Shown here in pieces: positions 17,059 through 26,560 of a DNA stretch of 64,000 nt. Both the position numbers and the translations under genes were made by a program. Source of the DNA: Myroides odoratus (GTDB taxonomy: Bacteria; Bacteroidota; Bacteroidia; Flavobacteriales; Flavobacteriaceae); contig NZ_LROZ01000004.1 in assembly GCF_001549985.1 (NCBI RefSeq), positions 124,001-188,000 on the forward strand, given 5' to 3'. Under the pieces are notes generated by a model. That model worked only from the letters and a program-made list of their open reading frames with translations, searched no databases and was not told the DNA's origin. Position 1 is the stretch's first letter. Each line of letters opens with the position of its first letter.

Positions 17059-18303
17059 GTGGAATTAATCAAAAAGATAAAAGAGAAGTTACATAATAAA
17101 GATGCAAAAACATTATTAGAGAATTTTATTTCTTTATCTGCTCTACAATTAGTAGGGATGGTGTTACCTTTAATAACTTTACCCTATGTATTGCGTGTAT
17201 TGGGATTCGAAAAATATGGTGTTATTGTATTTTCCGCATCGTTAATTGCTTATTTTCAATCGTTGACTGATTTCAGTTTTCGTATTACAGCCGTTAGAGA
17301 TGTTGCTATCTTTAGAAATAGTCCTAGTAAACTCAATTTAATTTATAGCAAAGTAATATGGATTAAAGGAATTTTCTTATTAATCTCTCTTTTAGTTATT
17401 ACAGGCATTGTATTATGTGTATCCTCTTTTTATGAATATAAAGAAATCTATGCTCTAAGTTCTTTGATGCTTATAGGGTATGCTCTATTTCCTGAGTGGT
17501 TTTTTCAGGGAATTGAAAAAATGCGTTACATCACCTATTTGAATCTAGGAATTAAAGCGTTTTTTACCATTTGTATTTTTGTTTTTATTCGATCAGAAGA
17601 GGATTATTGGATTTATCCTTTGCTACAAGGTGCGGGATTTATTGGAGCAGGAATTATAGGACAATATTTATTAATGAGGAAATACAAGTTAAAATTAATT
17701 TGGTTGCCAAAGAAGATAATTATTGATACAATAAAGAATAATTTCCCGCTTTTTATTAATCAATTTGTTCCTACCTTATACAATAATACAAGTACATTTT
17801 TATTAGGAGTTTTAGGAACAAAATCACTAGTCGGAATGTACCAAGCGATTTTAACTATCGTTAATTTAGCTGTTACAATTATAGATGTATTTTCTAGAGT
17901 ATTCTTTCCTTTTTTAAATCGAAAAAAAGATGCTTTTCCTAAGTACAGAAAATTATTATTAGCTGTTACAACTGTTTTAAGTATTGGAATTCTTGCATCT
18001 TCTAAATTGATTTTTTGGTATTTGAATATTAAATATGAGCATGCTTTTTGGGTGTTGTTGATTTTAGTTATAGGTTTAAATGGTTATGCTTTTTCTAATA
18101 TCTTTGGATTAAATTATTTTTTAATTAAACGAATGGATAAGTTGGTTATGAAGAATACGATACGAGCTTCATTGTTGGGATTTATTTTAGCTTTTCCTCT
18201 TATTACGTATTTTGGAATAATTGGTGCAGCTATCAATTTAAGTTTTTCTAGATGGATGATGGGAGGAGGTTTATACGTTAAATATTTAAAAAATAGAAAA
18301 TGA
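17059..18303 (+). CDS. Wzx-like oligosaccharide flippase
   Basis: Moves the lipid-linked repeat unit across the inner membrane. About twelve hydrophobic spans in 414 residues with the MOP-superfamily N-terminal pattern LENFISLSALQLVGMVLPLI and LPYVLRVLGFEKYG. The start is GTG at 17059, six bases after the previous stop; this start keeps the amphipathic first helix, and no ATG is available before the first span. The 3' end overlaps the next gene by ATGA (18300-18303), so translation is coupled. Confidence 0.9.
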   Translation: MELIKKIKEKLHNKDAKTLLENFISLSALQLVGMVLPLITLPYVLRVLGFEKYGVIVFSASLIAYFQSLTDFSFRITAVRDVAIFRNSPSKLNLIYSKVIWIKGIFLLISLLVITGIVLCVSSFYEYKEIYALSSLMLIGYALFPEWFFQGIEKMRYITYLNLGIKAFFTICIFVFIRSEEDYWIYPLLQGAGFIGAGIIGQYLLMRKYKLKLIWLPKKIIIDTIKNNFPLFINQFVPTLYNNTSTFLLGVLGTKSLVGMYQAILTIVNLAVTIIDVFSRVFFPFLNRKKDAFPKYRKLLLAVTTVLSIGILASSKLIFWYLNIKYEHAFWVLLILVIGLNGYAFSNIFGLNYFLIKRMDKLVMKNTIRASLLGFILAFPLITYFGIIGAAINLSFSRWMMGGGLYVKYLKNRK

Positions 18304-19319
18304 AATATACAGTTATAGGTACAGGAAATGTAGGATTAATTCATGGAGCTTATCTTCATTTATTAGGTCATGAGGTAACTTTTTTAAAATCTTCAACGAT
18401 AAATTCAGATACATTTAATGTTCTGTGTGATAAAAAGGAGTATACTATTAATGATTTTCATAAGTATGATCATAAAATCGTCATTCACAATATTACGACG
18501 AGTTTTGAAGCAGCTATTCCTGGAGCAGACGTTATTTTAGTGACTACTACAACGTTACAACATGAGGATATCGCCAAGCGAATTGCTCCTTATGTTAAAG
18601 ATGGACAAATTATCTGTCTGATGCCAAGTTACGCAAGTATGGCTGTTTTTAAGCGTTATATCGATAAAAATATCAAATACGTTGAGTTTGAAACAACTGT
18701 TTATAATGGTCGAATCTTATCTCCATCTAAGGTGAATGTAAGTTTTCAAAATTGTCGTGTAGCAGCAAGTTTTACTAATTTTTCTGAAGAAGAAAAAGAG
18801 CAGTTTAAATCAGTTTTCTTTACAATTGATTTAGAAAGAAAATCATCCTATGATATTGCATTGCATAATCCAAATATGATTGTGCATACCATTGGTGTAT
18901 TGTTATCAGCTTCACGTATTGAATATTCACAAGGAGAATTTTGGTTGTATAAAGAAGCTTTTACTCCTGCTATCATCAATGTAATCAAACAATTTGATGT
19001 TGAAAAGAACAAGATTCTTAAAGCGCTAAAATGTCCAGAGTTATCCTATTTTGATGCTGCAAAGTGGAGAAATGAAGAGGATTTGAATAAAGATTCTTTA
19101 GAAGTATTTCGATCATTTTCAGAAGAAGCGAGTAAAGGGCCAAATAGTTTAAATCATCGTTATTTAAAAGAGGATATACCTATGGGAGTGGTGATGATGG
19201 AATCATTAGGTAAACTATTAGAAATTGAAACACCTATAGCAACAGCAATTATTAATTTATCAGGAGCATTATTAGATATTGATTTTAGAGCGAATGGTAA
19301 TATTATTAAAACAATATAA
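18300..19319 (+). CDS. Opine (octopine/nopaline)-dehydrogenase family protein
   Basis: NAD(P)-dependent enzyme predicted to join a 2-oxo acid to an amino acid by reductive condensation. 339 residues: N-terminal Rossmann GTGNVGLIHGAYL (about 7-19), ILVTTTTLQHEDIA, then the all-alpha octopine-dehydrogenase C-terminal domain (about 185-310) containing LHNPNMIVHTIG with a conserved His at about 196 and FWLYKEAFTPAI. Inside a polysaccharide operon, overlapping the flippase gene by 4 bp and 6 bp before an ATP-grasp ligase gene. Known O-antigens of Providencia and Proteus carry N-(1-carboxyethyl)lysine on uronic acids, so an opine substituent is a sound inference; the amino acid is unknown. Confidence 0.85.
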   Translation: MKYTVIGTGNVGLIHGAYLHLLGHEVTFLKSSTINSDTFNVLCDKKEYTINDFHKYDHKIVIHNITTSFEAAIPGADVILVTTTTLQHEDIAKRIAPYVKDGQIICLMPSYASMAVFKRYIDKNIKYVEFETTVYNGRILSPSKVNVSFQNCRVAASFTNFSEEEKEQFKSVFFTIDLERKSSYDIALHNPNMIVHTIGVLLSASRIEYSQGEFWLYKEAFTPAIINVIKQFDVEKNKILKALKCPELSYFDAAKWRNEEDLNKDSLEVFRSFSEEASKGPNSLNHRYLKEDIPMGVVMMESLGKLLEIETPIATAIINLSGALLDIDFRANGNIIKTI

Positions 19320-19325
19320 GAGATT

Positions 19326-20474
19326 ATGTCTTTGAGAAGTATAGTAAAAAAAATAGCTTTAAAAGTGCCTTTTGTCGTAAATAAATTTATTGAAGGGCAA
19401 AAAAAATCTGGTCGTATAACAACCTATGATGAACATGTGCTGTATTTAGAGAGCGCTAATGTTGTATTGTTAAAAGAACCATTGAAGGAGGAAAATTTTA
19501 CAGTTGGTTTGGTTCAAGATGACATTTTTAGATATGATAAAAAGTATTTATATAAAAGAGCATATTTTCCAAAATACGAGCGTTTTTTAAAAAATAATAA
19601 AATTCAATATGAATTTTATAATATCTTAAAATCTAATTGGTTAGAGGAGGCTAAAAAGTTTGATTTGATTATTTGGCACACCGCTTCTGATCCAAGTACG
19701 CAAAAAATAGCGAAGAATAAATTGTATGTCTTAGATAAGATATTAAATAAGACTTGTTTACCTTCATATGATGAAATTTGGGGGTATGAGGATAAGGTTA
19801 ATGCTCATTATTTTTATAAGGCACATAATCTACCTGAAATACCTACGTTTGTGTCGCATGATAAACAAGATGTTATTACCTTTTTAAATCAAACCAAGTA
19901 TCCTATTATTTCTAAATTGACAACAGGATCAGCTTCTTTTGGTGTAGAAAAAATGAATAATAAAGAAGAAGCAATGTGTTTAGTAAATAAGGTATTTAGT
20001 GATAAGGGGTTGAAAACATATTTTCCGTTTGAACGTCAAAAAGATTATGTGTATTTTCAACAGTTTATAGCCGATGCTACTTTTGATTTGCGTATAATAA
20101 CTATTGGAAATAAGGCATTAGGCTACTATAGATATCCCAATGAGGGGGATTTTAGAGCTTCTGGGGCTGGAAATTATGAAAAGAAAGAAATTCCTTCAGC
20201 GGCTTTGGATTTAGCCTTTCAAGTAAAAGAATTATACGGTGCTACTTGTTTAGCTACGGATTTACTGTATAGCGAGAAAACCAAGCAGTACTATATTATT
20301 GAAAGTTCTATTTTTATTGGAGTTGATACGCCTAAGCAATTGGAAATTAATGGTGTAGCTGGGTATTATGAACGTACAGCTAAAGGGGAATACCAATTTA
20401 AAGAAGGAAAGTATTGGATTCAAGAGTTGACATTAAAAGAGGTATTGAAAGAAAATATTGTTGGTAAAAAGTAG
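19326..20474 (+). CDS. RimK-like ATP-grasp ligase
   Basis: Predicted ATP-dependent carboxylate-amine ligase. 382 residues. N-terminal part (about 40-150) resembles a pre-ATP-grasp domain (FTVGLVQDDIF, FDLIIWHTASDPSTQ). The ATP-grasp fold follows: PIISKLTTGSASFGVEKM (nucleotide lysine and glycine loop), FDLRIITIGNKALGYYRYP (about 252-270), FRASGAGNYEKKE, and LATDLLYSEKTKQYYIIESS (metal ligands, about 310-325). The RxxG...FRAsGaG pattern is like RimK. Lying next to the opine dehydrogenase, it could form the amide between uronic acid and the opine or between amino acids. Substrate not shown. Confidence 0.85.
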   Translation: MSLRSIVKKIALKVPFVVNKFIEGQKKSGRITTYDEHVLYLESANVVLLKEPLKEENFTVGLVQDDIFRYDKKYLYKRAYFPKYERFLKNNKIQYEFYNILKSNWLEEAKKFDLIIWHTASDPSTQKIAKNKLYVLDKILNKTCLPSYDEIWGYEDKVNAHYFYKAHNLPEIPTFVSHDKQDVITFLNQTKYPIISKLTTGSASFGVEKMNNKEEAMCLVNKVFSDKGLKTYFPFERQKDYVYFQQFIADATFDLRIITIGNKALGYYRYPNEGDFRASGAGNYEKKEIPSAALDLAFQVKELYGATCLATDLLYSEKTKQYYIIESSIFIGVDTPKQLEINGVAGYYERTAKGEYQFKEGKYWIQELTLKEVLKENIVGKK

Positions 20475-20513
20475 TTCTGCAATTAAATATAGTAGAATAA
20501 GTAATAGAAAGCT

Positions 20514-21737
20514 ATGGCTGAAAAAAGTGTTTTATTGAAAGGTGTACAAAATGAGAATAAGAAATATGCTATACTAGCATTTGTATTGTTCTTGATATCA
20601 CCATTAGTTTCTCTTCCTTTTTTGTTGTTGTCTATATTTAATAGAGAGCGAATAGCTTTATTCGTGTTAGCTTTGTTCTTTGGTGTTTTAAGTTTCTACT
20701 TGATACCAACGTGGGAATTAGATATTTCCCGCTATTATTTTATGTATGATCGAATCGCATCTGTAAATTTTAATGGATTAAAGAAAGTATTAGAAGAACA
20801 AAATGACTACTTTTTCTTCTTTATTTATTTCATTTTTACGCGGTTTGGAATAGGTTTTCAAACCTATATGTTAATTGTTTCTACTCTGTGTTTCTATTCC
20901 TGCTTTAGAGTAGGTGATTTTGTTATCCGTAGATTTAATCCAACTCGATTATCTTACTTTGTTTTGATGATAAGCTTTGTTTTGAGCTTACCTATTTTAT
21001 CAATGATATCATTAACGAGGTTTTCTATTGCTTTCGTTTTTTTCATGCTTTATGTCTATTATCACTTAAAGAGTAAAAGAAAAATGTCTTTGTTTTTTCT
21101 TTTGTTAAGTTGTTTTACTCATTTTGCTTTTTCTGTTTATGTTCCTTTTTTAATTCTATTTTATTTTTTTAGAAATAGAGTGAAAATCAATGTTTTATTA
21201 CTAGGAGTAGGTACATTTGCTGTTTTATTGAGCTTGACTGGAGGATTGATGGGGTTGATTCAATACATCCCATTTTTAGCAACGAAAGCACAAACCTATT
21301 TAACGGTATATGAAGAAACAAATATTAAGATTTTATCCTTGATGTTGATTACTCCAATCTTGATAGCTCTCTTTTTTTATATGCGATTTTATAAGTATAT
21401 TCCTTCAAAGATGTTACAAGTTTTTTTAGGAGCTCTATTAGTAGTACTCATTTGTTTACCTACTAATATGATTATTTATGATCGATATATCCAAGTTTTT
21501 AAACCCGTTTTTGCGCTGACTATAATGACGACTTATTATAGTAACAAAGTATTGAATAAGGAAAAAGTAATGCTTCTGAGGAGGATTGTTTTGATAGTGA
21601 CTGTTTTTTATGCCATGTACTATTTCTATACGTTCTATATTATTTATCGTGAGAGTTTTAAAGGATTTTTGAGCGTGGGTAAATTATTATTGGTTTCTAT
21701 TTTAGACTCAACCTATTCACAACGTGATTTTTATTAG
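20514..21737 (+). CDS. EpsG/Wzy-like polysaccharide polymerase
   Basis: Integral membrane protein of 407 residues with about ten to eleven spans. The pattern WELDISRYYFMYDRI after the third span, the long loop NDYFFFFIYFIFTRFGIGFQTYM and LSMISLTRFSIAFVFFMLYVYY match the EpsG family, which acts as polymerase in Wzx/Wzy systems. It is the only polymerase candidate in the operon. Stop TAG at 21735-21737 is followed immediately by the ATG of the next gene. Confidence 0.85.
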   Translation: MAEKSVLLKGVQNENKKYAILAFVLFLISPLVSLPFLLLSIFNRERIALFVLALFFGVLSFYLIPTWELDISRYYFMYDRIASVNFNGLKKVLEEQNDYFFFFIYFIFTRFGIGFQTYMLIVSTLCFYSCFRVGDFVIRRFNPTRLSYFVLMISFVLSLPILSMISLTRFSIAFVFFMLYVYYHLKSKRKMSLFFLLLSCFTHFAFSVYVPFLILFYFFRNRVKINVLLLGVGTFAVLLSLTGGLMGLIQYIPFLATKAQTYLTVYEETNIKILSLMLITPILIALFFYMRFYKYIPSKMLQVFLGALLVVLICLPTNMIIYDRYIQVFKPVFALTIMTTYYSNKVLNKEKVMLLRRIVLIVTVFYAMYYFYTFYIIYRESFKGFLSVGKLLLVSILDSTYSQRDFY

Positions 21738-22868
21738 ATGAAAAATAAACAAAAACTAGTTTTCGTAACGGGAATATATCCTTTATTTAAAGGAGGTGCA
21801 GAATATCAAATGCGCTTGATAGCGGATCGCTTAAAAGAGGAATACGAGATTGTATTTTTATATTTAGGGGACGTACCAGGACAGCAGGTGGCACAAACAC
21901 GAGTAGAAGAGATTGAAGGATATAAAACTTATTTTATTAAGAGTTGTACAAAGTTAGATTCACTTACTTTGAAATATACGTATGGTAAGCGTATCTATGA
22001 CGTACTCAAAAAAGAAAAGCCTGATTTTGTCTACCAAAGGGTATTGAAATTTATGTCATATTATATTTCAAAATATCAAAAGGAGTTAGGGTATCAACAT
22101 TTCATTCATGTGGCAGATTTGTTCACCTTGCAGTTCAATACAGAAAGCTTAAGAGGAAAATTTAATTATCACTTTTTCAAAAAGACTGTAGCCAATAAGA
22201 GTCAATTTATTGTACAAACAGGTGAACAGGAGCAAGCGTTGCAACAATTACAGGTGAAACCGATACTACAGGTTTATAATATGCATCCTACGTTGAATGA
22301 AGATATTATGCCATTTATCGAGCAGAAAATACAGCAAGAGGTGGCTCATATTGTTTGGGTAGCGAATATAAAACCGATTAAGCAATTGGAAATTTTTGTT
22401 GAGTTAGCAGAACAACTGAAAGACAATCCTGCGTTTCATTTTGATTTAATAGGAAGTATTCAAGATCAAGCATATGCTCAACCAATCTTAGAACGTATGG
22501 CACGATTGAATAATATCACTCATTATCAAGGCAAAGACAATACTTTTGTTAATGATTACTTGTTAAAAAACGCCAGTTTAGTACTGAATACAAGTGTGAG
22601 TGAAGGGTTTTCTAATGTGTTTATTCAAAGCTGGTTAAGAGGGATTCCTGTATTGTCCTTAAATTCGGATCCAGATCAACTTTTTATAAAACATCCAGTA
22701 TTAGGCGCTTGTACACAGGGGAGTGGGAAACAATTAAAGGAGCAGCTGCTGCAGTTAGTCCAAACAACAGCATATAAAAATAATGCCATAGGCTGTTTTG
22801 AAATAAGTACAAAACTGTTTTCGTTTGAAAATATTACGCGAATTAAACAACTTTTAGAAAAGAACTAA
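21738..22868 (+). CDS. Glycosyltransferase, GT-B fold (GT4-like)
   Basis: 376 residues. N-terminal acceptor domain starts FVTGIYPLFKGGAEYQMRLIADRL, a typical GT4 opening with the GGAE loop. The C-terminal donor domain contains HIVWVANIKPIKQLEIFVELAEQL, FDLIGS and the E(x7)-type motif NTSVSEGFSNVFIQSWLRGIPV. No gap to the polymerase gene before it or the second transferase gene after it, so the three are translated together. Adds one sugar of the repeat unit; donor and linkage unknown. Confidence 0.88.
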   Translation: MKNKQKLVFVTGIYPLFKGGAEYQMRLIADRLKEEYEIVFLYLGDVPGQQVAQTRVEEIEGYKTYFIKSCTKLDSLTLKYTYGKRIYDVLKKEKPDFVYQRVLKFMSYYISKYQKELGYQHFIHVADLFTLQFNTESLRGKFNYHFFKKTVANKSQFIVQTGEQEQALQQLQVKPILQVYNMHPTLNEDIMPFIEQKIQQEVAHIVWVANIKPIKQLEIFVELAEQLKDNPAFHFDLIGSIQDQAYAQPILERMARLNNITHYQGKDNTFVNDYLLKNASLVLNTSVSEGFSNVFIQSWLRGIPVLSLNSDPDQLFIKHPVLGACTQGSGKQLKEQLLQLVQTTAYKNNAIGCFEISTKLFSFENITRIKQLLEKN

Positions 22869-23996
22869 ATGAAAGTGTTATTGATTTCCAGAGGAATTCC
22901 ATCTAAAAAAGACCCGATGTGGGGGAACTTTGAACTAGATCAAGCTAAGGCTATTCTAGGACAAGGGCATGAAGTAATTTCGATGTCAGTAGACCGCAGA
23001 ATTCGCTTATATTGGCGATCAATTGGAATAACTTCGACGGTAATTGATGGTGTGAAAATGTATAATTACTTTTTTCCTTTGCCCTATCGTATATTGCCTC
23101 GTTTCATTAATAATTATTTTGTAAATCGATTTTCGAAAAAATTATACAAGCACATTCAAAAGAAAGAAGGAAATATAGAAGTGATTCACAGTCATTATTT
23201 ACCTAATATTAGAATTGGTACTTATTTAAAAGGTTTATTTGGAATACCTGTAGTAGGTACAGAACATTGGAGTGAGTTAAAAAGAAAGAAAATAAAAGCT
23301 AGTGTATATGCTGATGCTCAGGAAGCCTATCCGAAAGTGGATCAGTTAATCACCGTTTCAGCGCCACTAAAGACAATTATTAAAAGAGAATTTAATGTAG
23401 ATTCTGTTTTTGTAGGTTGTGTTATTGATAGTGTGTTTAGTTATGTGCCTGGTAAAAAAGATGAAATCTTCCGCTTTATTGCAGTAGGTTCGTTATTTAA
23501 AATCAAGGGGTTTGATACGGCTATTCGCGCGTTTGCTAAAGCAAATCTACCTGCAAATGTACATTTTCATATTATTGGTGATGGCGGCATGAGGGGAAGT
23601 TTGCAACAATTGATACAATCCTTGGGTGTAGAGAAACAAGTGTTTTTAGAAGGTAGAAAAACACGTGCAGAGATTATGGAATTTATGAGTAAATCATCCG
23701 TATATGTTTTATCTTCCTTATCGGAAAATTTTGCAACGGCTTGTATGGAAGCCTTATCAGCAGGTGTTCCTGCTATCATGACAAAGTGTGGTGGGCCTGA
23801 AGATTTTGTTGATGATACCAATGCTGTTATGGTAGAGGTAGGGCATGTTGAAGAAATGGCAGCCGCGATGAAGGATATGGTTAAAAATATAGACAATTAC
23901 AATCAAAGTCAAATTTCGGAAGATATTAAAACCAAATATTCCCCCGAAGCGATTGGTCAACAGTTGACTGAAATATATAAAAAGATAAAAAAATAA
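22869..23996 (+). CDS. Glycosyltransferase family 4
   Basis: 375 residues. N-terminal domain with LLISRGIPSKKDPMWGNFELDQAKAI and VIHSHYLP; C-terminal donor domain with RFIAVGSLFKIKGFDTAIRAF, HIIGDGGMR, and the EX7E motif in LSENFATACMEALSAGVPAI followed by CGGPED. Both halves are complete. It begins right after the previous stop and ends 4 bp before the ATP-grasp/SDR fusion gene. Confidence 0.92.
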   Translation: MKVLLISRGIPSKKDPMWGNFELDQAKAILGQGHEVISMSVDRRIRLYWRSIGITSTVIDGVKMYNYFFPLPYRILPRFINNYFVNRFSKKLYKHIQKKEGNIEVIHSHYLPNIRIGTYLKGLFGIPVVGTEHWSELKRKKIKASVYADAQEAYPKVDQLITVSAPLKTIIKREFNVDSVFVGCVIDSVFSYVPGKKDEIFRFIAVGSLFKIKGFDTAIRAFAKANLPANVHFHIIGDGGMRGSLQQLIQSLGVEKQVFLEGRKTRAEIMEFMSKSSVYVLSSLSENFATACMEALSAGVPAIMTKCGGPEDFVDDTNAVMVEVGHVEEMAAAMKDMVKNIDNYNQSQISEDIKTKYSPEAIGQQLTEIYKKIKK

Positions 23997-24000
23997 AGCT

Positions 24001-25914
24001 ATGATTACAGTACTAGTAACTTGTGTAGGTTCAGGTGTTGGTCAATCCGTAATTGATTCATTAAACCTAAAAAGAGAATGTAAAATAATTGGATGTGATG
24101 GTAATCCCAACGTATATGCGCATAGTTATTGCGATGAATTTATCGTTGTACCAGGGTTGTATGCCGAAGGGTATACCCAACATATTTTACAGTTGTGTAT
24201 TGAAAACAAGGTAGATATTTTAGTACCTGGACACGATCATGAATTGGTGCTATTTGCGAAAGATTATGAATTGTTCAAAGCTGCTGGTATTGAAGTTTTG
24301 GTATCTGAGCCTAAAATTATTGCTATTAGTCGTGATAAGCAAGATTGGTATAATTTCTTTGCTCCGTTAGGATGTAAAATTGTCCCTACTATATCGGTAA
24401 AAGAGTTTTTAGCTAATCCAGATTTGAGTATTTTACCCGCTATTGTAAAACCTTCTGGTGGTTCTGCTTCACAAGGAATTTCAATTATTAACGAGTTAGT
24501 TGAGGTAGAAGGATTAAATGGAGATGATATTATTCAACCGTATTTGTTCCCAGAAGAAACAGATAAAAATTATCAACAAATTACAGCTGCTGTTAAGAAA
24601 GGACAGTTCTTGCAACTATCAGAAATTTCAATTCAGTTGATTTTTAATAAACAATCGAAATTCTCAGGCCTTTTTATTTCTAAAAACTCCTTGAAGAATG
24701 GAGTTCCTGTTTATGTTGATCCGATAAACCCAGATTCCTTTGCTTATACGCATGAAATCATGAAGTTTGTGCCTATTTTAGAAGAACATGGGGTAAAAGG
24801 ACCTGTAAATATCCAAGGGCGTGTAACACCGAAAGGATTGTTCTTCTTTGAAATGAATATGCGTTTTACTGGTATTACAGGGAATCGTGCCTTGTTAGGG
24901 TTTAATGAAGTGGATTATTTGGTACGCGATTTCTTAGGGATGAAATGTGAACTAGATCAGTATGCCTATAATAAAGTGGGGGTTCGTCAAGTAGCTTGTA
25001 CAGTTATTGCAAGACAAGGAAAGCGCCAAGAAAAAGAAACAATTACCATTCTTGGTGGTGGAAGTAATATTGGAAAAATATTTGTACAAGATACATTTCA
25101 TTTGTTTAAACAAGTCAATCTTGTTGTACGAGCAAGTTCATTAGGCAAATATCGTTTACTTTTCGGTAAATTGAATAATGTAAAATTAATTGTACAAGAT
25201 GATATTAATTTAGAACAAGTATTGTGTCAAACAGATGTATTGGTGAATTTTGTGAGTGCTTTAGCTTATGAAGAGGATAAATTGAAGTATGACGCCGTTT
25301 TATTTTTACAAAAAATGTCTGTGAAAATTGCCAAAGCACGTATTGCTAAAGTAATTAATATTTCTTCTCAATCGGTATATCCACAATATGTAAATGAGAG
25401 TAAAACAGAGGGATACCCGTTAACCTATAACAATAGTTATGCGTTCCAAAAGGTGATTATTGAAAATTTATTTAGTTCAATTAAAGAATTTTCACCTTTA
25501 TCTAATATTGTATCGCTTCGTTTACCGCGCGTAATTATTCCTAGTTTGGCTGGTCAGGCTGGTTTCTTCGGAAAGATGATTCAAGACTACTTAGAAGGGA
25601 AAACAATTAAAATAGAGTATCCAGAAAACAATACCAACCTTATCCATGTGGATGATGTATTAGAAGCATTGCAATTTGTAGTTCAAAAAATGGATGAACA
25701 ACAATTTCCAACAGCACTGAACTTAAGTGGAAAAGACATTAGTTTACGTGAATATATTGGATTAATCCAAGACAATATGCAAGGGAGAGGTACATTTATT
25801 TTAAATGAAAGTAAAGAGATTAAAACTTCTTCATTGGTCAACGGTAGTTTAATTAAAGATTTAGGTTGGACACCAAAATATACCATTACAGATATAATCA
25901 AACAGTTAAAATAA
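24001..25914 (+). CDS. ATP-grasp / NAD-dependent epimerase-dehydratase fusion protein
   Basis: 637 residues with two enzyme domains. About 1-340: CarB/PylC-like ATP-grasp, opening VTCVGSGVGQSVIDSL with a GCDGNP loop, then VDILVPGHDHEL, PAIVKPSGGSASQGISII (nucleotide binding) and GPVNIQGRVTPKGLFFFEMNMRFTG (metal-ligand strand). About 347-637: extended SDR with ITILGGGSNIGKIFV (an atypical GxxGxxG), NISSQSVYP and Tyr/Lys in SYAFQK (about 480), plus NLIHVDDVLEAL. Such a fusion is not a standard capsule enzyme. It may activate and attach an amino acid or modify a sugar; reaction unknown. Ends 1 bp into the PglC-like gene. Confidence 0.85.
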   Translation: MITVLVTCVGSGVGQSVIDSLNLKRECKIIGCDGNPNVYAHSYCDEFIVVPGLYAEGYTQHILQLCIENKVDILVPGHDHELVLFAKDYELFKAAGIEVLVSEPKIIAISRDKQDWYNFFAPLGCKIVPTISVKEFLANPDLSILPAIVKPSGGSASQGISIINELVEVEGLNGDDIIQPYLFPEETDKNYQQITAAVKKGQFLQLSEISIQLIFNKQSKFSGLFISKNSLKNGVPVYVDPINPDSFAYTHEIMKFVPILEEHGVKGPVNIQGRVTPKGLFFFEMNMRFTGITGNRALLGFNEVDYLVRDFLGMKCELDQYAYNKVGVRQVACTVIARQGKRQEKETITILGGGSNIGKIFVQDTFHLFKQVNLVVRASSLGKYRLLFGKLNNVKLIVQDDINLEQVLCQTDVLVNFVSALAYEEDKLKYDAVLFLQKMSVKIAKARIAKVINISSQSVYPQYVNESKTEGYPLTYNNSYAFQKVIIENLFSSIKEFSPLSNIVSLRLPRVIIPSLAGQAGFFGKMIQDYLEGKTIKIEYPENNTNLIHVDDVLEALQFVVQKMDEQQFPTALNLSGKDISLREYIGLIQDNMQGRGTFILNESKEIKTSSLVNGSLIKDLGWTPKYTITDIIKQLK

Positions 25915-26522
25915 TGTATAGTCGTTTTTTAAAGAGATTTTTTGATTTTTTAATTGCGTTAATTGCGTTTATCGTTTTTAGTCCTTTGTTTCTGATTCTG
26001 GTTGTTTTTTTAGCGATTGCGAATCAGGGAGCTGGTGTTTTCTTTTTCCAAGAGCGACCTGGTATGAATCGCCGAATATTTAAAGTGATTAAATTCAAAA
26101 CAATGAATGATAAGAGAGATAAAGAAGGGGCGTTACTTCCTGATGTAGAACGAATTACTAAAGTAGGTAAATTTGTACGCGCAGCTTCTTTGGACGAATT
26201 ACCTCAATTGTTGAATGTGATAAAAGGTGATATGGCATTAGTAGGACCAAGGCCTTTACTAGTTAAATATTTGCCATTATACAATGACTTTCAGAATAGA
26301 AGACATGAAGTTCGACCAGGTATTACAGGTTGGGCACAAGTCAATGGGCGAAATTCTATTTCTTGGAATGAAAAGTTCACCTTAGATGTATATTATGTAG
26401 AGCATCTTAGTTTTATATTAGATGTGAAAATTCTATTGCTTACCGTGAAAAAGGTGTTTATGCGCAGTGGTGTAAATGCAGATGATAATACAACCATGCA
26501 AGCATTTAAAGGAAATAATTAA
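25914..26522 (+). CDS. PglC-like phosphoglycosyl transferase
   Basis: Monotopic enzyme that starts the repeat unit by moving a sugar phosphate to undecaprenyl phosphate. I take ATG 25914 (overlapping the previous TAA by one base), giving 202 residues, the length of Campylobacter PglC. One membrane segment (about 7-34), then FFFQERPGMNRRIFKVIKFKTM, the Asp-Glu pair of SLDELPQL, GPRPLLV and RPGITGWAQVNGRNSISW. The match to PglC is close along the whole chain, pointing to a UDP-diNAcBac-like or QuiNAc4N-type donor. A PglE-like aminotransferase gene lies 1.8 kb downstream; PglF and PglD homologues are not in the window. Confidence 0.93.
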   Translation: MYSRFLKRFFDFLIALIAFIVFSPLFLILVVFLAIANQGAGVFFFQERPGMNRRIFKVIKFKTMNDKRDKEGALLPDVERITKVGKFVRAASLDELPQLLNVIKGDMALVGPRPLLVKYLPLYNDFQNRRHEVRPGITGWAQVNGRNSISWNEKFTLDVYYVEHLSFILDVKILLLTVKKVFMRSGVNADDNTTMQAFKGNN

Positions 26523-26524
26523 AT

Positions 26525-26560
26525 AAAAAAAAGGTAATCTAATTAGATTACCTTTTTTTT
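26525..26560. terminator. Bidirectional terminator at the end of the polysaccharide operon
   Basis: Perfect palindrome AGGTAATCTAATTAGATTACCT flanked by A-tract and T-tract. On the minus strand it contains the last three codons and the stop (26548-26550) of the ceramidase-like gene, so the 3' end of that gene is built into the hairpin. Confidence 0.92.
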
